Notes: generated from the letters alone by a model not told the origin. Numbered from the stretch's first letter, positions 1-6,685 are shown. The stretch: DNA of 12,090 nt from an uncultured Collinsella sp. (GCA_900554325.1 USHA01000068.1:1-12090), one strand, 5' to 3'. Numbers and translations are program-made.

Positions 1-38
1 GACCGTTCGGCATGCCGGCCCGCTCAAGGGATGTGAAA
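1..38. other. Left-edge fragment, unassigned
   Basis: There are too few bases before the stop of the dipeptidase gene to assign a gene. One plus-strand frame is open from the edge to a TGA at 34-36, so a plus-strand gene could end here and converge on the dipeptidase, but 11 codons cannot show this. Confidence 0.15.
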
Positions 39-1052
39 TTAATAACGCTCAAAGAAGGCAAGCGCGTTGTCGCTGCAGAGCTTTTGCATCACGGTCTTGC
101 CAAAGTGCTTGGAGAGCATGTTCTGGAACTCGGGCATCTTGCTGGCGTCGGAGAGGAAAGCGGGCACCGCGGCGCCGTCCCAGTCGCCGCCGAGCGCGAT
201 GACGTCCTCGCCGCCCAGGTCGAGCCAGTGCTCGATATGTGCCGCCAGCTGGTCGAAGGTGACGTCTGCGGCGGTCTTGTCGGTTGCGTCGTTGGAAAGG
301 AACTCGCTGCAGTAGTTGAGGCCGACGATACCGCCCATGTCGCGAATGGTGCGGAACTGGTCGTCGGTGAGGTTGCGCTTGACGTCGCAAACCGCGCGGG
401 AGTTGGAGTGGCTGGCGACGAAGGGGCGCGTGGCGTGGGCGACAACCTCGTCAAAGCACTCATCGTTGAGGTGGGAGACGTCGAGCACCATGCCGGCGTG
501 CTCCATCTGCGTAAGCGCCTCGATGCCGGCGGCGGTGAGGCCGGCGTGGGTGTCGTGGCCGCTCGCGAGCGGTCCCTGCGCGTTCCAGCTGAGTGACGAC
601 ATGAGCACGCCCAAGCTCTTGAGCACTTCGATCAGCGCGGGGTCCTCGGCAAAGAACGTGGCGTTTTCGATGGTGTGGATGCAAGCGACCTTGCCGTCCT
701 TGAGCGCGGGGCGAATGTCTGCGGCGCTGCGCACGTTGACCATACGGTCGTGGTTGAGCATTGCCTGGCCGCTCATATGCGCCATGATCTGCGCCTGGAA
801 GCGCGCGGCGTGGGCGGTGGGAATCTCGTCGGGGACAAACGTGGCGAAGCACTGTGCCCACGGCGTGTTGCCGATCTTTGCGAGCGAGATGGCGCAGGCG
901 TTACCCTCGATGAGGTCGAAATCTTGCGGATGCGTCTCGTCGCCGGGGAAATAGCCGTCGGTGCCGGCGGTAAAGCGCAGGTCGAGATCGAGCGTGGCCC
1001 AGCCGATGCGGTCGGCGGTGTCGCAGTGTAGGTCAAATACGGGATATGCCAT
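39..1052 (-). CDS. Peptidase M19 (membrane dipeptidase / renal dipeptidase family)
   Basis: Zinc metallopeptidase of family M19, expected to hydrolyse dipeptides, including those with a C-terminal D-residue. In the 337-residue product the binuclear zinc ligands of the family can be placed: H9 and D11 in FDLHCDT, E129 in HTIEN, H194 in LDVSH and H215 in VASHSNSR. R226 in KRNLTDDQ and D290 in LGGDWDG match conserved substrate-site residues. Length suits bacterial members. No signal peptide or lipobox is visible, so it is probably cytoplasmic despite the family name. The ATG at 1052 is chosen because GGAGG lies 4 bases upstream. An in-frame TTG at 1082 would add 10 residues, but has no ribosome binding site and lies almost at the predicted transcription start. 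It is divergent from the slyD-like gene and seems to be a single-gene unit. A peptide-nutrition role is inferred. Confidence 0.93.
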   Translation of the reverse strand: MAYPVFDLHCDTADRIGWATLDLDLRFTAGTDGYFPGDETHPQDFDLIEGNACAISLAKIGNTPWAQCFATFVPDEIPTAHAARFQAQIMAHMSGQAMLNHDRMVNVRSAADIRPALKDGKVACIHTIENATFFAEDPALIEVLKSLGVLMSSLSWNAQGPLASGHDTHAGLTAAGIEALTQMEHAGMVLDVSHLNDECFDEVVAHATRPFVASHSNSRAVCDVKRNLTDDQFRTIRDMGGIVGLNYCSEFLSNDATDKTAADVTFDQLAAHIEHWLDLGGEDVIALGGDWDGAAVPAFLSDASKMPEFQNMLSKHFGKTVMQKLCSDNALAFFERY

Positions 1053-1172
1053 GGTTCCTCCGGTTGCAGCGTTTCTTTGCAAACTGTCTTTGAATTGTAT
1101 GACTAGGGTATAGTTAGCGCCATATGTTCATGGCGGCCCACGTTGTGCGCCGCCCTTATCACGGAGGTTTCC
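1053..1172. promoter_or_regulatory. Divergent promoter region, dipeptidase / slyD-like
   Basis: This 120-base gap must carry both promoters. On the minus strand a TACAAT (plus-strand 1094-1099) fits a -10 box for the dipeptidase, with transcription starting about 35 bases before its ATG; no good -35 is seen. On the plus strand TATAGT (1109-1114) fits a -10 box for the slyD-like gene, with only a weak -35 (about 1084-1090). The two -10 boxes are 9 bases apart, so the polymerases would compete. The slyD-like start has ACGGAGG at 1161-1167. Confidence 0.4.
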
Positions 1173-1601
1173 ATGTCCAACCAGGGCAAGAAGGTCAAGA
1201 CTCATTATCGCGGCACGCTCGACGACGGCACGCAGTTCGATAGCTCCTACGATCGCGGCGAGCCGCTGGAGTTCACCTGCGGCGCCGGTCAGATGATCAA
1301 GGGCTTCGACGCCGCTGTTGTCGACATGCAGGTGGGCGAGAAGAAGACCGTGCACATCCCGGCTGCCGATGCCTACGGCGAGCACAATCCCGAGATGGTT
1401 ATTACCTTCCCGGCCGAACAGGTTCCCAACATCGAGCAGATCGAGAAGGGCATGAAGCTTTTCCTGTCCACGCCGAGCGGTATGCCCGTCCCCGCCGTGG
1501 TCATCGACGTTACGCCCGAGGCCGTGACGCTCGACGCCAACCACGAGCTGGCCGGCAAGGACCTCAACTTTGATATCGAGCTCGTTGAGGTCGAGGGTTA
1601 G
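1173..1601 (+). CDS. slyD: SlyD-like FKBP-type peptidyl-prolyl isomerase
   Basis: Peptidyl-prolyl cis-trans isomerase and chaperone of the SlyD branch of FKBPs, 142 residues, cytoplasmic. The FKBP half-domain is at about 1-67 (YRGTLDDGTQFDSSY, then GAGQMIKGFDAAVVDMQVGEKKT). It is followed by AYGEHNPEMV, where SlyD proteins insert their 'IF' chaperone domain (about 70-118), and the last FKBP strand has the SlyD-type NHELAGKDLNFDIELVEV (123-140). In E. coli, SlyD also binds nickel through a long His/Cys-rich C-terminal tail and helps mature NiFe hydrogenase. That tail is absent here: the protein stops right after the FKBP core. The ATG at 1173 has ACGGAGG 5 bases upstream; a longer frame from 1143 has no such site. 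The next gene, UreE-like, starts 3 bases after the stop, which makes a two-gene operon very likely. The gene symbol is by family resemblance. Confidence 0.9.
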   Translation: MSNQGKKVKTHYRGTLDDGTQFDSSYDRGEPLEFTCGAGQMIKGFDAAVVDMQVGEKKTVHIPAADAYGEHNPEMVITFPAEQVPNIEQIEKGMKLFLSTPSGMPVPAVVIDVTPEAVTLDANHELAGKDLNFDIELVEVEG

Positions 1602-1604
1602 AGT

Positions 1605-2183
1605 ATGCCCGAGCGCTTGGTTTCGACGACATGCTTGGGAAATCTCAACGATCCGTCCTATGAACTCCTGCTCCGCCGGAATTTGGGCGGCGTCTTTGAA
1701 GTTGACGAGCTACTGCTCGATTGGGACCAGGCTGACACGCGCGCGTTTGTGGGTGTGACGGAGCTGGGGCGCACGGTCGATGTTCGGCTGGATGCTGCCG
1801 ACGGCGGTCGTCTTGTCGACGGCGATGTGCTTGTCATCGACCGTTCGGGCATGGTGCCCGTGGCGGTTGTCGTGCGCCTGCGCAGTGCCGAGGTTTATTT
1901 GGTCGAAGTCGACCGCATGGACCCGATTGCGCTCGCGCATGCGTGCTGGGAGATCGGCAATATGCACGCGCCGCTTTTCCGAGGCGATTCGGACGAGTAT
2001 ACCGTGCGCATGTATACGCCGGTGCAGCCTGTTTTGGGCCGCATGCTCCGGGGCGTCGAGGGCGTTTGGCTCTCGGTGGTTACCCGTGAACTCGATGCGG
2101 ACCGGCGCTTTGCGTCGAGTGCGGCGGATGCCGTTGTGAGTATGGCTCCCGACTTTACGATCGTAAAAAAGGCGCGCGGTTAA
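1605..2183 (+). CDS. UreE-like nickel metallochaperone (urease accessory protein E family)
   Basis: The 192-residue product has the two-domain layout of UreE. An N-terminal beta domain (about 10-85) includes GRTVDVRLDAADGG and LVDGDVLVID, like the UreE 'VRLxxxxGxxLxDGDVL' pattern. A C-terminal ferredoxin-like domain (about 95-165) has DPIALAHACWEIGNMHAPL and PVLGRMLRGVEGVWLS, matching UreE 'ALxxAxxxLGNRH' and 'MLRGLG'. H121 in GNMH corresponds to the conserved interface His that binds nickel in known UreEs. The His-rich C-terminal tail of some UreEs is absent. The start at 1605 has GAGGG at 1593-1597 inside the end of the upstream gene, so translation is probably coupled. UreE delivers nickel to urease, but no ureA-D, F or G lies in this window, so the client is unknown; it could be urease elsewhere, hydrogenase, or another nickel enzyme. 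Assignment is from motif recall only. Confidence 0.75.
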   Translation: MPERLVSTTCLGNLNDPSYELLLRRNLGGVFEVDELLLDWDQADTRAFVGVTELGRTVDVRLDAADGGRLVDGDVLVIDRSGMVPVAVVVRLRSAEVYLVEVDRMDPIALAHACWEIGNMHAPLFRGDSDEYTVRMYTPVQPVLGRMLRGVEGVWLSVVTRELDADRRFASSAADAVVSMAPDFTIVKKARG

Positions 2184-2193
2184 CGTGCGTATG

Positions 2194-2238
2194 AGTAAGA
2201 CGGACTTTGAGAGGCAGCTATTCAAAGTCCGTCTTACT
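2194..2238. terminator. Perfect 17-bp inverted repeat (terminator-like or mRNA-processing hairpin)
   Basis: The arms 2194-2210 and 2222-2238 are exact reverse complements (AGTAAGACGGACTTTGA on the left), with an 11-base loop. No T-run follows on the plus strand. It sits 10 bases after the ureE-like stop and ends 29 bases before the HAD start. It could end the slyD-ureE transcript in either direction, or be a hairpin in a read-through mRNA. No other promoter for the HAD gene is visible in the 29 bases left. Confidence 0.6.
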
Positions 2239-2267
2239 GTTGATGAGGTGCTTTGGGGGGAAAGCAT

Positions 2268-3065
2268 ATGGGTCTTGAGGGAATCAAGCTGATTGCATGC
2301 GATTTGGACGGCACGTTGCTGCATCCGGGGGAGCGCGAGCCGCGTTCCGAGGCCTTTGAGCTCATCGATGAACTGCATCGTCGCGGTATCGTGTTTATGC
2401 CGGCGAGCGGTCGTCAATATGCGAGCTTGCGCTATCTGTTTACCCCGGTGGCCGATGAGCTCGCCTATGTATGCGAGAACGGAGCCCTGGTGATGAGCGA
2501 GGGGCGTGCCGTTGTCAAGCGCTCCATGGAGCGTAGCCTTGCTATGGATATCGCGAATGCCGTGGTTGCGTATCCCCATGCCGACGTGACCCTTTCGTGT
2601 GAGGGACACCTCTACACCATGAGCGGCAACGATGCGTTCGTCGACCATTTGCGCTATGAGGTCCACTGCGATGTGGCGGTGGTCGACCGCCCCGAGGACA
2701 TCGACGAGGACGTCATTAAGATTGCCTTCCAGACGCCCGAGGTGGATCAGCCGGCGGCCCTGGAGTATTTCGAGCGCCTCTTTAGCGACCGTGTTGACGT
2801 GATGACGTCGGGAACCGAATGGACGGACTTTATCGGTTTCGGTTCGGGCAAGGGCTCCGCGCTTGCCGATTACGGTCGTGCCCTGGGTATTTCGCCCGAT
2901 GAGATGATGGCGTTTGGCGACAATGAGAACGATCGCGACATGCTCAACGTCGTGGGCCATCCTTATCTAATGGAGAGCTGCAATCCCTCTATGCGTGGCA
3001 TTAACGACCGCGTCCGCTACGTGCGCACGGTCGAAGAAGAGCTGCGTCGTCTACTTGCTGAGTAG
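2268..3065 (+). CDS. Cof-type HAD-superfamily (IIB) sugar-phosphate phosphatase
   Basis: Mg-dependent phosphohydrolase of the Cof/HAD-IIB family, 265 residues, the usual length. All four HAD motifs are present: motif I DLDGTLL with nucleophile D12 and acid/base D14; motif II ASGR with S47; motif III K195 in GSGKGSAL; motif IV GDNEND with D218 and D222. The cap domain (about 85-185) is type IIB. Such enzymes usually hydrolyse sugar phosphates, FMN or similar metabolites; the substrate here cannot be read from sequence. The ATG at 2268 follows a purine-rich GGGGGGAAAG with good spacing; the in-frame TTG at 2253 would put the start inside that ribosome binding site. It is convergent with the PerR-like gene, and its stop codon lies in the left arm of the 3062-3146 hairpin. 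Confidence 0.9.
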   Translation: MGLEGIKLIACDLDGTLLHPGEREPRSEAFELIDELHRRGIVFMPASGRQYASLRYLFTPVADELAYVCENGALVMSEGRAVVKRSMERSLAMDIANAVVAYPHADVTLSCEGHLYTMSGNDAFVDHLRYEVHCDVAVVDRPEDIDEDVIKIAFQTPEVDQPAALEYFERLFSDRVDVMTSGTEWTDFIGFGSGKGSALADYGRALGISPDEMMAFGDNENDRDMLNVVGHPYLMESCNPSMRGINDRVRYVRTVEEELRRLLAE

Positions 3066-3146
3066 ACATTTGGGACATGTCTAGGAATCTACTTTTTGCT
3101 GCAAAGTGCGGAAAGGTGGATTTTAAGGCATGTTCCAAACATCTAC
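3062..3146. terminator. Long imperfect hairpin spanning two convergent stop codons
   Basis: The arms 3062-3096 and 3112-3146 (35 bases each, 15-base loop) pair along their whole length in the plus-strand RNA with about 3 true mismatches and 6 G-U pairs. The HAD stop (3063-3065) is in the left arm and the perR-like stop (3143-3145) in the right arm. Each arm is also palindromic alone: TAGACAT..ATGTCTA at 3063-3083 and ATGTT..AACAT at 3130-3142. A TTTTT at 3093-3097 follows the first small hairpin on the plus strand. A bidirectional terminator for the two convergent genes is the simplest reading. Confidence 0.6.
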
Positions 3147-3523
3147 CGGCAGTCGGGGCAGAGACCCTCGAAGATGGTGTAGTGCGACGTGACGTGCCAG
3201 CCGATTTGCTCGGACGCTTTGGCGTCGAGCTGGGCATCGAAGGGGAGCGGTACGTCGATGACGCGGCTGCATGAGGTGCAGATGATATGTGCGTGCGGCT
3301 CGGTCGTGCGATCGAAGCGGCTGCCGCCCGGCGTCTTGATGGAGAGGATCTCGCCGGCGTCAGCCAAGAGATTGAGGTTGCGGTAGACCGTACCGCGGCT
3401 GATTTTGTCATCCTGCGCGCGCACGACGTTGTAGATTTCGTCGGCGGTGGGATGGTTATAGCTTTGGCGCACGGCGTCAAGAACCAGCTTTCGCTGCTTG
3501 GTATTCCTTCTTTGCACCGCCAT
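3143..3523 (-). CDS. perR: Fur-family repressor, PerR-like
   Basis: Metal-dependent repressor of the Fur family, 126 residues. An N-terminal winged helix (about 5-75) includes HPTADEIY and the recognition region ISRGTVYRNLNLLADAGEI. The C-terminal dimerisation domain holds two structural-zinc CxxC pairs, C82/C85 (CTSC) and C122/C125 (CPDC). Candidate regulatory-site ligands are H24, D71 (RFD), H77, H79 (PHAH) and D90 (RVID). They line up with B. subtilis PerR H37, D85, H91, H93 and D104. Asp at the last position, rather than Glu, is the peroxide-sensing PerR pattern, so oxidative-stress control is inferred; Fur or Zur function cannot be excluded. The start at 3523 has AGAGG 8 bases upstream. 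It lies 61 bases downstream of the acylphosphatase stop, so it may also be read from that operon. No catalase or peroxiredoxin gene is adjacent. Confidence 0.85.
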   Translation of the reverse strand: MAVQRRNTKQRKLVLDAVRQSYNHPTADEIYNVVRAQDDKISRGTVYRNLNLLADAGEILSIKTPGGSRFDRTTEPHAHIICTSCSRVIDVPLPFDAQLDAKASEQIGWHVTSHYTIFEGLCPDCR

Positions 3524-3559
3524 GCGCCTCGCCTCTTTTCTATCAACGGTCGTAGGTAA

Positions 3560-3588
3560 ATGATACCGTATTTAGCACACAATACTAA
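3560..3588 (-). promoter_or_regulatory. Candidate promoter and operator of the PerR-like gene
   Basis: On the minus strand TTAGTA (3583-3588) and TATCAT (3560-3565) are 17 bases apart, in position to serve the repressor gene. A small inverted repeat TTAG-N9-CTAA (3572-3588) overlaps the -35 region and spacer, where an autoregulatory operator would sit. It is only a loose match to known AT-rich PerR boxes. The region overlaps the end of the acylphosphatase gene. Confidence 0.35.
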
Positions 3589-3995
3589 TAATGAGGACTG
3601 AAACCGTCTTCATTGGCAAGTGGGGCTCGGACCTGGGCATCTACAAGGCGAAAACGCGTTCCCATGCGCTCGTAGGAGGCATGAAGCGCCTCGAGATGAG
3701 ATAGGATGTCTGCCGGAGCTCCCTGTATCTCCATCTCGACTGAGCCGTCTTCCATGTTACGCACCCAGCCGGTGAGTGCGCGTGCCTGTGCGAGGTTGGT
3801 GTTGGTAAAGCGAAAACCAACGCCTTGGACTTGCCCCGCCCAGCGCAGGAAATAACGCAGGGGAGTGTCTTGAGTGGCCTCGTCGCTTGCAAGCACGGTA
3901 AGCCTGCGGCGCAGCTCGAGCTCGACGTTTGACGGTTTTTGAGGCTCTCGACTGCCGCCGGTGACGCTGGAGAAGAACGTATCGAAGAGGCCCAT
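3585..3995 (-). CDS. Acylphosphatase-domain protein
   Basis: Expected to hydrolyse the carboxyl-phosphate bond of acyl phosphates such as acetyl phosphate or 1,3-bisphosphoglycerate. The acylphosphatase domain covers about residues 47-135 of 136. It has the signature GQVQGVGFR, with R62 as phosphate-binding arginine, and GWVRNMEDGSVEM, with N80 as catalytic asparagine. Ordinary acylphosphatases are about 90 residues; here a roughly 45-residue N-terminal extension of unknown role precedes the domain (polar, with no clear signal peptide). The ATG at 3995 comes 2 bases after the stop of the oxidoreductase gene, so the two are almost surely translationally coupled. Ribosome binding site is AGG about 8 bases upstream. 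If the start were further inside, the extension would be shorter, but no better-placed start is seen. Confidence 0.88.
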   Translation of the reverse strand: MGLFDTFFSSVTGGSREPQKPSNVELELRRRLTVLASDEATQDTPLRYFLRWAGQVQGVGFRFTNTNLAQARALTGWVRNMEDGSVEMEIQGAPADILSHLEALHASYERMGTRFRLVDAQVRAPLANEDGFSPHY

Positions 3996-3997
3996 CG

Positions 3998-5104
3998 CTA
4001 TGCCTGCTTGCCTGCGTCGGCCGGGAAGGTTATGCCGGCCTGCTGACGCACGGCATCCATGATGCGTAGTGAGACGAGCGTGACATCGCGGTAGTGGCCA
4101 AGCTCGTGGCGTCCCGCCGGGGTCTCCCAAATCTCTTCCTTAACGTTATCGATGCCATCGATGGCGGTGATAAAGTCTGTGAGTTCGTATTCCATAGTGT
4201 TGCTCGATTTGGGCAGGTCGAGCACGCGGCCGTTGTCGCCCTGTTCGCGCGGTGCCTCGGTCGCTGAGCCGCGTACGACATCGCCGCGATAGTCGATGCG
4301 GACGTTGCGGGGCGTGGACAGATGGTCGATCTGGATAGTGCCACGCTCGCCTTCGATCTGCGAGGGCAGCAGGTCATTCGTAATTTTGGAGTGCGCGAGC
4401 TCGACGGAGATGCGGCCACCGCCGTAGCTGGCGAGGATGGAACCGCAGCCGTCGATGGGGCCGTGCGTGAGCTGTCGCGTGGTGGGGTCGAGCAGAGTAG
4501 TCATGCTCGTAAGGCCGGAGGGCATGCCGAAAATCTCGACCATGGGCTCGACGGTGTAGACGCCAATGTCCATGAGGGAGCCCGAGGCCATGTGGCAGTC
4601 GAAGATATTGGTGGCGCGCCCCGCGAGAACCTCGTTGTAGCGCGAAGAATACTTGCCAAAGCGCAGTGAGGCGCGACGAATGGGCGCAATCTCGCCCAGG
4701 GCGTCCTCGACGGCGTGGAAAGCGGGGTCATGGAGCGGGCGCATGGCCTCGAGGGCCACGACACCTGCTGCCTCGGCAGCGCGGAAGACTTCCAGCGCCT
4801 GCGCTTCGGTGGCGCAGAAGGGTTTCTCGACGATGACATGCTTGCCACCGGCGATGCAGGCAAGGGCCTGCTCGTGGTGAAGTGCGTTAGGGCTGCCGAT
4901 ATAGACGGCGTCGACGTCGACGGCGGACGCAAGCTCGTCAAGTGCGGTGAAGTTACGCTCGCCGCCGTGTTCGGCGGTAAAGGCGGCGCCGCGCTCGGCA
5001 TCGCGCGAGAGCGTGCCCACAAACGCGGCTTGGTCGTTGGCGTTGACGACTTGGATAAAGTCGTCGGTGATCATGGATGTGCCGATGGTCGCGATGCGCA
5101 GCAT
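3998..5104 (-). CDS. Gfo/Idh/MocA-family NAD(P)-dependent oxidoreductase
   Basis: Sugar or polyol dehydrogenase-like protein of 368 residues, cytoplasmic. The N-terminal Rossmann domain (about 1-120) begins LRIATIGTSMITDDF; its usual GxGxxA is degenerate (G8, then TSM), as in several subfamilies. The hallmark EKP is at 93-95 in HVIVEKPF, with K94 as the family's catalytic lysine. The C-terminal alpha/beta domain (about 120-360) has GSLMDIGVYTVEP (D179, Y183), the pattern of the substrate-site helix. The substrate cannot be inferred. ATG at 5104 has AAGGGGG just upstream; a longer open frame to 5350 overlaps the RNase HI gene and lacks a start as good. It lies 73 bases after the RNase HI stop and is directly coupled to the acylphosphatase gene, a pairing I cannot explain from known pathways. 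Confidence 0.88.
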   Translation of the reverse strand: MLRIATIGTSMITDDFIQVVNANDQAAFVGTLSRDAERGAAFTAEHGGERNFTALDELASAVDVDAVYIGSPNALHHEQALACIAGGKHVIVEKPFCATEAQALEVFRAAEAAGVVALEAMRPLHDPAFHAVEDALGEIAPIRRASLRFGKYSSRYNEVLAGRATNIFDCHMASGSLMDIGVYTVEPMVEIFGMPSGLTSMTTLLDPTTRQLTHGPIDGCGSILASYGGGRISVELAHSKITNDLLPSQIEGERGTIQIDHLSTPRNVRIDYRGDVVRGSATEAPREQGDNGRVLDLPKSSNTMEYELTDFITAIDGIDNVKEEIWETPAGRHELGHYRDVTLVSLRIMDAVRQQAGITFPADAGKQA

Positions 5105-5177
5105 ACGTCCCCCTTGCGTTGTTTGGTCTACAGGATGAGTGTAGCGCGTGGGGATATAAAGCTGCGCGAAAACGCTA

Positions 5178-5663
5178 TTACAGGTCGCTCTCGTTAAAGC
5201 CGGTGTCGATATCGAGGTTGCTGCCGTCGGCCGCCGTGGTGGCGAGCTCATCGCAGCGCTCGTTGAGCTCGTGGCCGGCGTGGCCCTTAACCCAGATGAA
5301 CTCCACCTTATGCTTGCTCTTTGCGGCAAGCAGGCGCTCCCACAGGTCACGGTTCTTAACGGGCTGCTTGTTGGCAGTTTTCCACCCGCGCTTTTTCCAG
5401 CCGTCGATCCAGTGTTTATTGAAAGCGTTGACGACGTACTGCGAATCGGAATGGACCTCGACCTCGCAGGGGCGGTTGAGCGCCTCGAGCGCCACGATGA
5501 CCGCCATGAGTTCCATGCGGTTGTTGGTGGTCTTGGCGTAGCCGCGTGAAAGCTCGGAGGTGAAGGTCTTGCCGGCGGGGTTGGTGTATTTGAGTACGGC
5601 GCCGTAGCCGCCGCGTCCCGGATTTGATCGGGCCGAGCCGTCGGTATAGATGATGACCTTCAC
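5178..5663 (-). CDS. rnhA: Ribonuclease HI
   Basis: Cleaves the RNA strand of RNA-DNA hybrids (R-loops, replication primers). The 161-residue product starts VKVIIYTDGSARSNPGRGGY (V read as fMet), the canonical N-terminus. The catalytic acidic residues are D8, E51 (NNRMELMA), D73 (HSDSQYV) and D138 (NERCDELA), with H128 in VKGHAGH equal to E. coli H124. The basic-protrusion segment GWKKRGWKTANKQPVKNRDLW is present. Length matches E. coli RNase HI (155). A GTG start at 5663 is chosen because AAAGGA lies about 6 bases upstream and homologues begin here; an ATG at 5714 would add 17 residues and lies upstream of a probable -10 box. It probably heads the rnhA, oxidoreductase, acylphosphatase minus-strand unit. 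Confidence 0.95.
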   Translation of the reverse strand: MKVIIYTDGSARSNPGRGGYGAVLKYTNPAGKTFTSELSRGYAKTTNNRMELMAVIVALEALNRPCEVEVHSDSQYVVNAFNKHWIDGWKKRGWKTANKQPVKNRDLWERLLAAKSKHKVEFIWVKGHAGHELNERCDELATTAADGSNLDIDTGFNESDL

Positions 5664-5701
5664 GGGCTTCCTTTCGTTGGGTACGTTTCGTGTGAGTGAC
5701 C

Positions 5702-5707
5702 ATTGTA
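5702..5707 (-). promoter_or_regulatory. Candidate -10 box for rnhA
   Basis: The minus strand reads TACAAT here, about 38 bases before the GTG start of rnhA. The nearest -35 candidate, TTGCTA, is 20 bases upstream, which is too far to be convincing. The same TACAAT hexamer appears in the same place before the dipeptidase and panE genes. Confidence 0.35.
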
Positions 5708-5762
5708 GCGCCATGCCCGCCGGGGGCTAGCAATCTACGATTTCTACCCCGTCTTCCGACAG

Positions 5763-6665
5763 TTAGTTGGCATGGATGATGCGGTTGAGCTCGTCGAGGT
5801 ATTGCTGCAAGAGGGGAGAGGGCTTGCGCTCGTCGTGCATGATATAGCCTACGTGCATCGTTGGGGCGTCTGCTAACGGGATCGATGCCATACCCCATTG
5901 CATTTCATTGGAGAGGGCACCGGTCGACAGGGTGTAGCCGTTCGACGTGATAAGTAAGTTGGTAAGTGTTCCGCGGTCCGAGATTCGTATGTTGCGGTCG
6001 CAAGGGATATAGCTAAAAGGTTCCTCGGCGTAATAGAAGGAGTTCGAGGTACCTTGCTCAAAGCTGTAGCGCGTATATGGTGTGAGGTCGGCAAGGGACA
6101 GCTGCGGGCGGCGGGCAAGCGGGTGGCGCTCGCTAACGAAGACGTGGACCGTCGCGTCGAATAGGGGATGGAAGCTCGCGCGCGCATCGGCAAAAGCCTT
6201 CTGCAGAACGCGGACGTTAAAGTCGTCCAGATAGAGGATGCCGATGTCGCTGCGAAACGCGCGGACGTCATCGATGATCTGCGATGTGGTGGTCTCGCGC
6301 ATGATGAACTCGAACTTGCTGTCGCGGCAGCGCTCGACTACGTTGACAAAGGCCTCGACCGAAAAGGCGTAGTGCTGGGCGGAAATGGCGAGGCGGGCTT
6401 GCGGGGTACCGCCGTCCTCGTAGCGGGCCTCAAGCATGTCGGCCTGCTCTACGACCTGGCGTGCATAACCCAAAAGCTCGGTGCCGTCGTTGGTGAGTGC
6501 AACACCGCGGCTAGAGCGCGTAAAGATTTCGATATGAAGTTCCTGTTCCAGGCTTTTGACGGCGTTGGAGATATTGGACTGTGCGGTATAGAGGCGCTGG
6601 GCTGCGGCGTTGATCGAACCGGACTCTGCCACGGCGATCAAAAAGCGAAGCTGCTGGAGGGTCAT
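5763..6665 (-). CDS. LysR-family transcriptional regulator
   Basis: LTTR of 300 residues, the usual size. The N-terminal winged helix-turn-helix (1-60) reads MTLQQLRFLIAVAESGSINA and continues AAQRLYTAQSNISNAVKSLEQEL, with the typical IFTRSSRGVALTNDGTELL wing. A linker helix follows (about 60-90) and a periplasmic-binding-protein-like effector domain (about 92-295). It is transcribed divergently from metY, with an LTTR-type palindrome between them, so it most likely senses a sulfur-assimilation metabolite, such as O-acetylhomoserine or O-acetylserine, and controls metY and itself. That role is inferred from position; the effector cannot be read from sequence. ATG at 6665 has AAAGGA about 10 bases upstream. 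It lies 99 bases before rnhA. Confidence 0.92.
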   Translation of the reverse strand: MTLQQLRFLIAVAESGSINAAAQRLYTAQSNISNAVKSLEQELHIEIFTRSSRGVALTNDGTELLGYARQVVEQADMLEARYEDGGTPQARLAISAQHYAFSVEAFVNVVERCRDSKFEFIMRETTTSQIIDDVRAFRSDIGILYLDDFNVRVLQKAFADARASFHPLFDATVHVFVSERHPLARRPQLSLADLTPYTRYSFEQGTSNSFYYAEEPFSYIPCDRNIRISDRGTLTNLLITSNGYTLSTGALSNEMQWGMASIPLADAPTMHVGYIMHDERKPSPLLQQYLDELNRIIHAN

Positions 6666-6685
6666 CGGCGCCCGTCCTTTCGATA

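Noticed and set aside
12..596. 194-residue plus-strand open frame at the left edge
   Set aside because: It is antisense to the M19 dipeptidase, whose zinc ligands are all in place; no family pattern is seen.
1710..2960. 416-residue minus-strand open frame
   Set aside because: It is antisense to the UreE-like and HAD genes, crosses the 17-bp hairpin, and has the His/Arg-rich composition of a frame shadow; both plus-strand genes show clear family motifs.
5664..5714. N-terminal extension of RNase HI to the ATG at 5714
   Set aside because: It would add 17 residues not seen in the family, has no good ribosome binding site, and lies upstream of the likely -10 box at 5702-5707.
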